A stretch of 9,189 nucleotides of DNA from assembly GCA_002342225.1 (NCBI GenBank), contig DDPO01000080.1, positions 3,477 through 12,665 of the forward strand. The letters run 5' to 3'. This stretch comes from Bdellovibrionaceae bacterium UBA2466. GTDB lineage: Bacteria; Bdellovibrionota; FAC87; UBA2466. The notes beneath the pieces were generated by a model. It saw only the letters and a program-made list of their open reading frames with translations, was not told where the DNA came from and did not search any database. The position numbers and the translations under genes were made by a program. This document shows, piece by piece, positions 5,886 through 9,189 of this stretch. Numbering within the stretch: position 1 is the stretch's first letter; each line of letters starts with the position of its first letter.

Positions 5886-6293
5886 ATGATAATGCGAGCT
5901 AAGCAAGACGGTAAAGTAGTAGTTTTTGAACTCGAAGGTCATTTAGAGTTTGAGAGCACAGTTAAATTCCAAGAAGCCTGCGAAGATCTTCTTACAAAAC
6001 AACCCGATACTCGCTTGGTTTTTAACTTTCAAAAACTCAAATTTGTTGGCTCGAGTGGTATTAATCACTTCATCACGACCATGAAAGAACTTCTTTCAAT
6101 GAAACCCACTCCAAAAATGATCCATGTATCCACTGAATTTGACAAAATTTTTAATGCTTACAGAACTGCAAAATATCCCTTCCCAGTTTATGAAGACTTA
6201 AACAAGGCTTTAATAGCTTTTGAAACCCCGACCGAAACAGAAGCTCCAAAAGCCAAAAAGAAAAAGAAAGTTTCCGAGCCCCCTACCCTTTAA
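5886..6293 (+). CDS. STAS-domain protein (anti-sigma factor antagonist-like)
   Basis: The 135-residue protein is a single STAS domain (about 3-112) with a charged tail. The domain shows the expected order: first strands KVVVFELEGHLEF (10-22), a long helix at 25-37, strand LVFNF (44-48), and the switch loop FVGSSGI (53-59). In SpoIIAA-type antagonists that loop is DSSG, and a serine is phosphorylated by a partner kinase/anti-sigma factor to release binding. Here the serines are kept but the Asp is Gly55, so phospho-switching is possible yet unproven. The C-terminus (about 115-135) is Pro/Glu-rich, then a run of lysines (KAKKKKK). No anti-sigma kinase, phosphatase or sigma factor is next to it, so the partner is unknown. 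AAGGAA (5875-5880) is 5 nt before the first ATG, favouring it over the ATG at 5892. Confidence 0.85.
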   Translation: MIMRAKQDGKVVVFELEGHLEFESTVKFQEACEDLLTKQPDTRLVFNFQKLKFVGSSGINHFITTMKELLSMKPTPKMIHVSTEFDKIFNAYRTAKYPFPVYEDLNKALIAFETPTETEAPKAKKKKKVSEPPTL

Positions 6294-6305
6294 GCTCAAT
6301 CGAAC

Positions 6306-6917
6306 TCAGCTCTCCTCAAGAACAGGTTGCCAGGAAAAACTTCGTCGATGGATAGTAGAGGGCCCCAACTTCGTTAAACATTGTCGATGGTAAACACTTC
6401 CATAACCTTTGTGTTTAGAAAAACCATAGCCTGGAATTGTTTGATCGAACTCTTCCATCCATCGGTCACGGGTTACTTTAGCTAGAATGGAAGCAGCGCC
6501 GATTGAAAAAGATAAGGAGTCACCCTTCACAATAGCTAAATGTGGAGTCACGATCTCTAAAGTACCCCTTCCATCCATAAGAACATAATCAGGCTTTAAT
6601 GAAAGCCCCTCGAGAGCTCGTTTCATAGCCAACTTCGCTGCATGATAAATATTGATAGAATCGATCTCTTCAACTGAGGCTTGAGCTAAACTAAACGCTA
6701 AAGCCCTTTGTCTGATCTCTTCTGCAATTTTTTCTCTTTTTTTTGCAGACAGCTTTTTTGAATCATCAATGCCGTCAGGTATGTTGTTAGGATTTAAAAT
6801 AACTGCAGCCGCAACAACTGGGCCGGCAAGGCAACCCATTCCGACTTCATCCACTCCTGCGATACACGAATACCCTCGTGCGTTGCACTCAAGTTCGTAT
6901 TTCCACTTTGAATCCAA
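6306..6917 (-). CDS. rnhB: Ribonuclease HII, with GMG in place of the GRG motif
   Basis: This 203-residue endonuclease cuts RNA in RNA/DNA hybrids and single ribonucleotides embedded in DNA, starting ribonucleotide excision repair. The four metal-binding acids are present: Asp23 and Glu24 in GVDEVG, Asp115 in LMDG and Asp133 in KGDSLSFSIGAASILAKV. The DDSKKL (51-56) and YGFSKHKGYG segments are also typical. The GRG motif that follows DEVG and senses the ribose 2'-OH reads Gly26-Met27-Gly28, a striking change at a position that is nearly always Arg. The only usable start is TTG at 6917: no in-frame ATG or GTG lies between the rplS stop and the first motif. No strong Shine-Dalgarno precedes it (AGGTG is 11 nt away), so translation may be modest or depend on rplS, 36 bp upstream. 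The stop is 12 bp from the convergent STAS gene. Confidence 0.95.
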   Translation of the reverse strand: MDSKWKYELECNARGYSCIAGVDEVGMGCLAGPVVAAAVILNPNNIPDGIDDSKKLSAKKREKIAEEIRQRALAFSLAQASVEEIDSINIYHAAKLAMKRALEGLSLKPDYVLMDGRGTLEIVTPHLAIVKGDSLSFSIGAASILAKVTRDRWMEEFDQTIPGYGFSKHKGYGSVYHRQCLTKLGPSTIHRRSFSWQPVLEES

Positions 6918-6953
6918 GGGGTCTTTTACACCTGAAAGGGTGAATTTGATTTT

Positions 6954-7406
6954 TTAGGCTTTGGGAGCTACTTCAGGAGCTTTCGCTTCAGCTGTTTCAG
7001 GGGCGACAGCTGCTGGTTCAGCAGTCTCTTCAGCTAACATTTCTGCACCGAATCTCTCAGCTTCTTTCAAGCGAGCTTTTTTACCTTTCAACTCTCTTAA
7101 GAAGTAAAGGCGTGAACGTCGAACTTCACTCGATGTTTCTACAACAATTTTTTCAATAAAAGGAGAATGAACAGGAAAAATTCTCTCAACGCCCACTCCT
7201 TCAGAAATTTTTCTGACAGTGAATGTGGCTCCAGGACCTTTTCCAGATTTAGGACTTTTTGAAATCACTAATCCTTTGAAAGCTTGAATACGCTCTTTTT
7301 CACCCTCTTTAAGTCTTACGGAAACATTCACTCTGTCTCCGACTCTGAAGTTGGGTCTCTTTTTTTCTTGAGCTTTGTTAATATTTTCCAAAATCTGGTT
7401 CTGCAT
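6954..7406 (-). CDS. rplS: 50S ribosomal protein L19 with an Ala/Glu/Pro-rich C-terminal tail
   Basis: L19 sits at the 30S-50S interface of the ribosome. Residues 1 to about 115 match the whole normal protein: [11 protein letters not shown] (20-30), [15 protein letters not shown] (35-49), [21 protein letters not shown] (62-82), and the closing [20 protein letters not shown] (96-115), where most L19 proteins stop. A further 35 residues follow, rich in Ala, Glu and Pro, acidic first and ending with Lys-Ala. It looks flexible and unlike the basic body. GGAGA (7415-7419) lies 8 nt before the ATG, and a good promoter sits directly upstream. The order rplS-rnhB is common in bacteria, but the usual upstream rpsP-rimM-trmD genes are not here; instead a divergent operon begins, so rplS is transcribed on its own with rnhB. 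Confidence 0.97.
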   Translation of the reverse strand: MQNQILENINKAQEKKRPNFRVGDRVNVSVRLKEGEKERIQAFKGLVISKSPKSGKGPGATFTVRKISEGVGVERIFPVHSPFIEKIVVETSSEVRRSRLYFLRELKGKKARLKEAERFGAEMLAEETAEPAAVAPETAEAKAPEVAPKA

Positions 7407-7428
7407 TTTTCAATTCTCCAAAACGGGC

Positions 7429-7457
7429 AATCTAAGAAAGTAGCCACACATAGTCAA
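7429..7457 (-). promoter_or_regulatory. Sigma70-type promoter for rplS-rnhB
   Basis: On the minus strand TTGACT (7457-7452, 5/6 to consensus), a spacer of exactly 17 nt (7451-7435) and TAGATT (7434-7429, 4/6) form a good promoter. The expected start of transcription near 7422 leaves a leader of about 15 nt, just enough for the ribosome-binding site and too short for a leader-based autoregulatory structure. Confidence 0.6.
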
Positions 7458-7535
7458 GTATTTTTTCAGGAATCCAACACCACAAAAGCTTGAAATTTTA
7501 GCAACTTGGATAGTCATCCCTTGTTTTACTCCCCT

Positions 7536-7564
7536 TTGACACTCTTTTTAGCCCCAGTTAGTAT
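7536..7564 (+). promoter_or_regulatory. Sigma70-type promoter for the ammonia-lyase-like gene and purMN
   Basis: TTGACA (7536-7541, 6/6), a 17-nt spacer and TAGTAT (7559-7564, 4/6) form a strong-looking promoter. Transcription would begin near 7571, giving a leader of about 35 nt. No purine riboswitch fits in this leader, and I saw no clear PurR-like palindrome in the 199-bp divergent gap. Confidence 0.6.
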
Positions 7565-7605
7565 CAGGGCCTAAAATCACAAATGCTTCAAGGAAGGTCC
7601 CTACA

Positions 7606-8052
7606 GTGCCACAAAAAACAAAAAAATCCACAACTTCTCAAAAATCCCCCTCAAAAACGAAAGCCATTAGGGCCTCTTTAAGACTAAGAATTCCAAATAG
7701 CGAAGCCCATTATGGGGGTAATTTAGTTTCGGGAAGCAAAATACTCGAATACTTTGGAGATGTTGCCACTGAACTCTTAATCCGGCTCGATGGAGATGAA
7801 GGGCTTTTCAGGGCCTACGACAATGTTGAGTTTCTAGCCCCTGTTTTCGGTGGTGATTACTTAGAAATCGAGGGCCAGATTACGGAAGTCGGAAACACTT
7901 CACGGAAAATGCTATTTGAAGCTCGCAAAGTCATCGAACCCGAGCCTAAAGTAGCCCCCAGTGCAGCCAAAGTATTAAAAACTCCCACGGTTGTAGTTCG
8001 AGCCAGCGGGACTTGCGTTACCCCAAAAAACCTTCAAAGAAACTTAGAATGA
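7606..8052 (+). CDS. Hotdog-fold protein of the 3-aminobutyryl-CoA ammonia-lyase family
   Basis: From about residue 24 this 148-residue protein reads like 3-aminobutyryl-CoA ammonia-lyase (Kal), the hotdog-fold enzyme of lysine fermentation that eliminates ammonia to give crotonyl-Co[15 protein letters not shown] (34-47), [19 protein letters not shown] (50-68), [14 protein letters not shown] (74-87), [16 protein letters not shown] (95-110) and a closing ASGTCVTPK segment. Residues 1-22 are an extra Lys/Ser/Thr-rich leader not needed for the fold. The start is GTG at 7606, with AGGAAGG (7591-7597) 8 nt upstream; the nearby ATG at 7583 is out of frame. None of the other lysine-fermentation genes is nearby, and the gene overlaps purM by 4 bp. 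The family call rests on recalled motif similarity. The actual substrate may differ, perhaps another acyl-CoA. Confidence 0.75.
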   Translation: MPQKTKKSTTSQKSPSKTKAIRASLRLRIPNSEAHYGGNLVSGSKILEYFGDVATELLIRLDGDEGLFRAYDNVEFLAPVFGGDYLEIEGQITEVGNTSRKMLFEARKVIEPEPKVAPSAAKVLKTPTVVVRASGTCVTPKNLQRNLE

Positions 8053-9101
8053 GTTCGATTTCTTATCAACAAAGTGGTGTGGATGCCAATAAAGCTGATG
8101 AAATTATAGAAAGCTTTTCCGACTACTTAAAATCTCGCCCTAGAGACCCCAGAGTTTTATCTGGAATTGGTCCCTATGCCTCTTGCTTTGCTTTAAAAGA
8201 AACCCTCCATCAATACCAAGACCCACTGATGGTTTCATGCTGTGATGGTGTCGGCACTAAAGCCAAACTAGCCCTCGATTGGGGTATGATTGAACGACTT
8301 GGGGAAGACTTAGTTGCAATGAATGTGAACGACCTCCTCTGTGTGGGAGCTACCCCTCTCGTTTTTCTCGACTACTATGCTTGTGGGAAATTACAGAAAA
8401 ACCAATTACTACCTCTCCTAAAAAGCATTCAAAATGCCTGTGAAATGGCCGAATGTTCACTTGTGGGGGGTGAAACTGCAGAGATGCCGGGTCTCTATCT
8501 CGATAGAGATTTTGATCTCGCAGGATTCAGTGTAGGGCTTGTGGAGAGAAACTCAGTCTTGGGAGAAGCCAAAGTAAGACCGGGAAATTTTTTAATCGGA
8601 ATCGAATCGAGTGGTCTTCACTCAAATGGGTACTCACTCGTGCGAAAAATTGTAGAGAGAGCGGCTATTGACCCTAGATCAAAATGCTCTTTTTCGACAG
8701 AGACTTGGGCAGAAACTTTGCTTAAACCCACTCAGATTTATGTAAAGGCTCTTAAATCCCACTTCAATCAACTTACCGGACTCGCACACATCACGGGGGG
8801 TGGAATCACAGGAAATCTTCCGAGAATCTTACCCAAAAGATCCCAAGCCAAAGTATCGGTTAGCAAAATATTTTTCTCTCCCGTTTTTAAGTGGGTCCAA
8901 AAACAAGCCAACCTCTCAACTCTCGAAATGCTTGAAACTTTCAATTGCGGTGTAGGAATGATTGCAGCCTGCGAATCTACCTATGCAGAAAAACTCATAC
9001 ATTCCCTGAAAGAACACTCTTTAAAAGCTCAGATTATCGGGCAAGTCGAAAATTCCAGCAAAACGCATTTAAATGATGAGCCTTCGGTCCTATGGGATTA
9101 A
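8049..9101 (+). CDS. purM: Phosphoribosylformylglycinamidine cyclo-ligase (AIR synthetase)
   Basis: This 350-residue enzyme uses ATP to close the imidazole ring, turning FGAM into 5-aminoimidazole ribonucleotide, the fifth step of de novo purine synthesis in the cytosol. Family motifs run throughout: SYQQSGVD (5-12), the ATP-binding DGVGTK (66-71), VAMNVNDLL (89-97), [10 protein letters not shown] (106-115), [12 protein letters not shown] (137-148), then [12 protein letters not shown] and a late [13 protein letters not shown]. Length matches the family (about 345). The start is ATG 8049, whose ATGA overlaps the stop of the preceding gene by 4 bp; a longer reading from TTG at 8013 would add 12 basic residues unlike PurM. 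The Shine-Dalgarno is weak (AAAGAAA), which fits translational coupling. purN follows with a 10-bp overlap. Confidence 0.97.
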   Translation: MSSISYQQSGVDANKADEIIESFSDYLKSRPRDPRVLSGIGPYASCFALKETLHQYQDPLMVSCCDGVGTKAKLALDWGMIERLGEDLVAMNVNDLLCVGATPLVFLDYYACGKLQKNQLLPLLKSIQNACEMAECSLVGGETAEMPGLYLDRDFDLAGFSVGLVERNSVLGEAKVRPGNFLIGIESSGLHSNGYSLVRKIVERAAIDPRSKCSFSTETWAETLLKPTQIYVKALKSHFNQLTGLAHITGGGITGNLPRILPKRSQAKVSVSKIFFSPVFKWVQKQANLSTLEMLETFNCGVGMIAACESTYAEKLIHSLKEHSLKAQIIGQVENSSKTHLNDEPSVLWD

Positions 9102-9189
9102 AAAAAAGAGTTCTTGTTCTCGCTTCAGGAAGGGGTAGTAATTTTTGTGCTATTGCAGATGCAATCTCTTTGGGAATCATCCCAAATGC
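9092..9189 (+). CDS. purN: Phosphoribosylglycinamide formyltransferase, N-terminal part (cut by window end)
   Basis: An ATG at 9092, inside the last codons of purM, opens a frame of 32 codons plus two bases to the window edge. It reads [18 protein letters not shown] and onward: a first strand followed by the SGRGSN loop that binds the phosphate of GAR in formyltetrahydrofolate-dependent GAR transformylases. PurN transfers a formyl group to GAR, the third step of purine synthesis. The frame overlaps purM by 10 bp and has no obvious Shine-Dalgarno of its own, so translation is probably coupled to purM. The pairing purM-purN is common in bacteria. Only the N-terminus is visible, so integrity cannot be judged. 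Confidence 0.92.
   Translation, partial: MGLKKRVLVLASGRGSNFCAIADAISLGIIPN

Noticed and set aside
7284..7493. Plus-strand open frame of 69 codons over the start of rplS
   Set aside because: It is antisense to the conserved rplS N-terminus and its promoter, and has no meaningful composition of its own.
8013..8048. Longer purM reading from TTG at 8013
   Set aside because: It adds 12 basic residues unlike the family, and overlaps the upstream gene by 40 bp, while ATG 8049 gives the classic ATGA overlap and the normal N-terminus.

Overview
The window is a compact, AT-leaning stretch of bacterial chromosome. It is essentially housekeeping sequence with short intergenic gaps and no mobile element, CRISPR array, RNA gene or long gene-free stretch that I can see. 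Gene content suggests a Gram-negative, probably of the Bdellovibrio-like lineage (Bdellovibrionota). The hints are small exported proteins with Sec signals, a free-standing STAS protein, a COG1403-type HNH protein and an L19 with a long Ala/Glu/Pro tail. This placement comes from general resemblance only, is tentative, and was not tested by any search.

Layout: (1) 1-368, minus strand, the start of an exported protein that runs off the left edge. Across a 97-bp divergent gap lies a GT4 glycosyltransferase (466-1608, +). (2) 1667-3016, a cystathionine beta-synthase with a C-terminal CBS pair. It is followed by a perfect 10-bp inverted repeat centred on a possible promoter -10 box, then a thioredoxin (3097-3429) and a diverged HD-domain protein (3437-4021), probably one transcript. 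(3) Facing these on the minus strand, rsmI (5852-5037), a small exported protein (4997-4590) and an HNH protein (4565-4023). (4) An STAS-domain protein (5886-6293, +), divergent from rsmI by 33 bp and convergent with rnhB. (5) rplS-rnhB (7406-6306, -) under a good sigma70-type promoter. (6) Divergent from rplS, a second strong sigma70-type promoter drives a 3-aminobutyryl-CoA ammonia-lyase-like hotdog protein, purM and the start of purN. Stop/start overlaps of 4 and 10 bp indicate translational coupling.

Functional links: CBS and thioredoxin both concern sulfur/thiol chemistry but appear separately transcribed. rplS, rnhB and rsmI serve ribosome building and genome maintenance. purM and purN catalyse two steps of IMP synthesis, and the hotdog enzyme is an unexpected leader of that operon. 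I found no clear new defence or mobile system. The most worthwhile oddities are the altered active-site positions in the HD protein, the GRG-to-GMG change in RNase HII, the palindrome over the trxA promoter, the lone lyase-like gene ahead of purMN, and the edge-truncated exported protein with a His-Gly motif.
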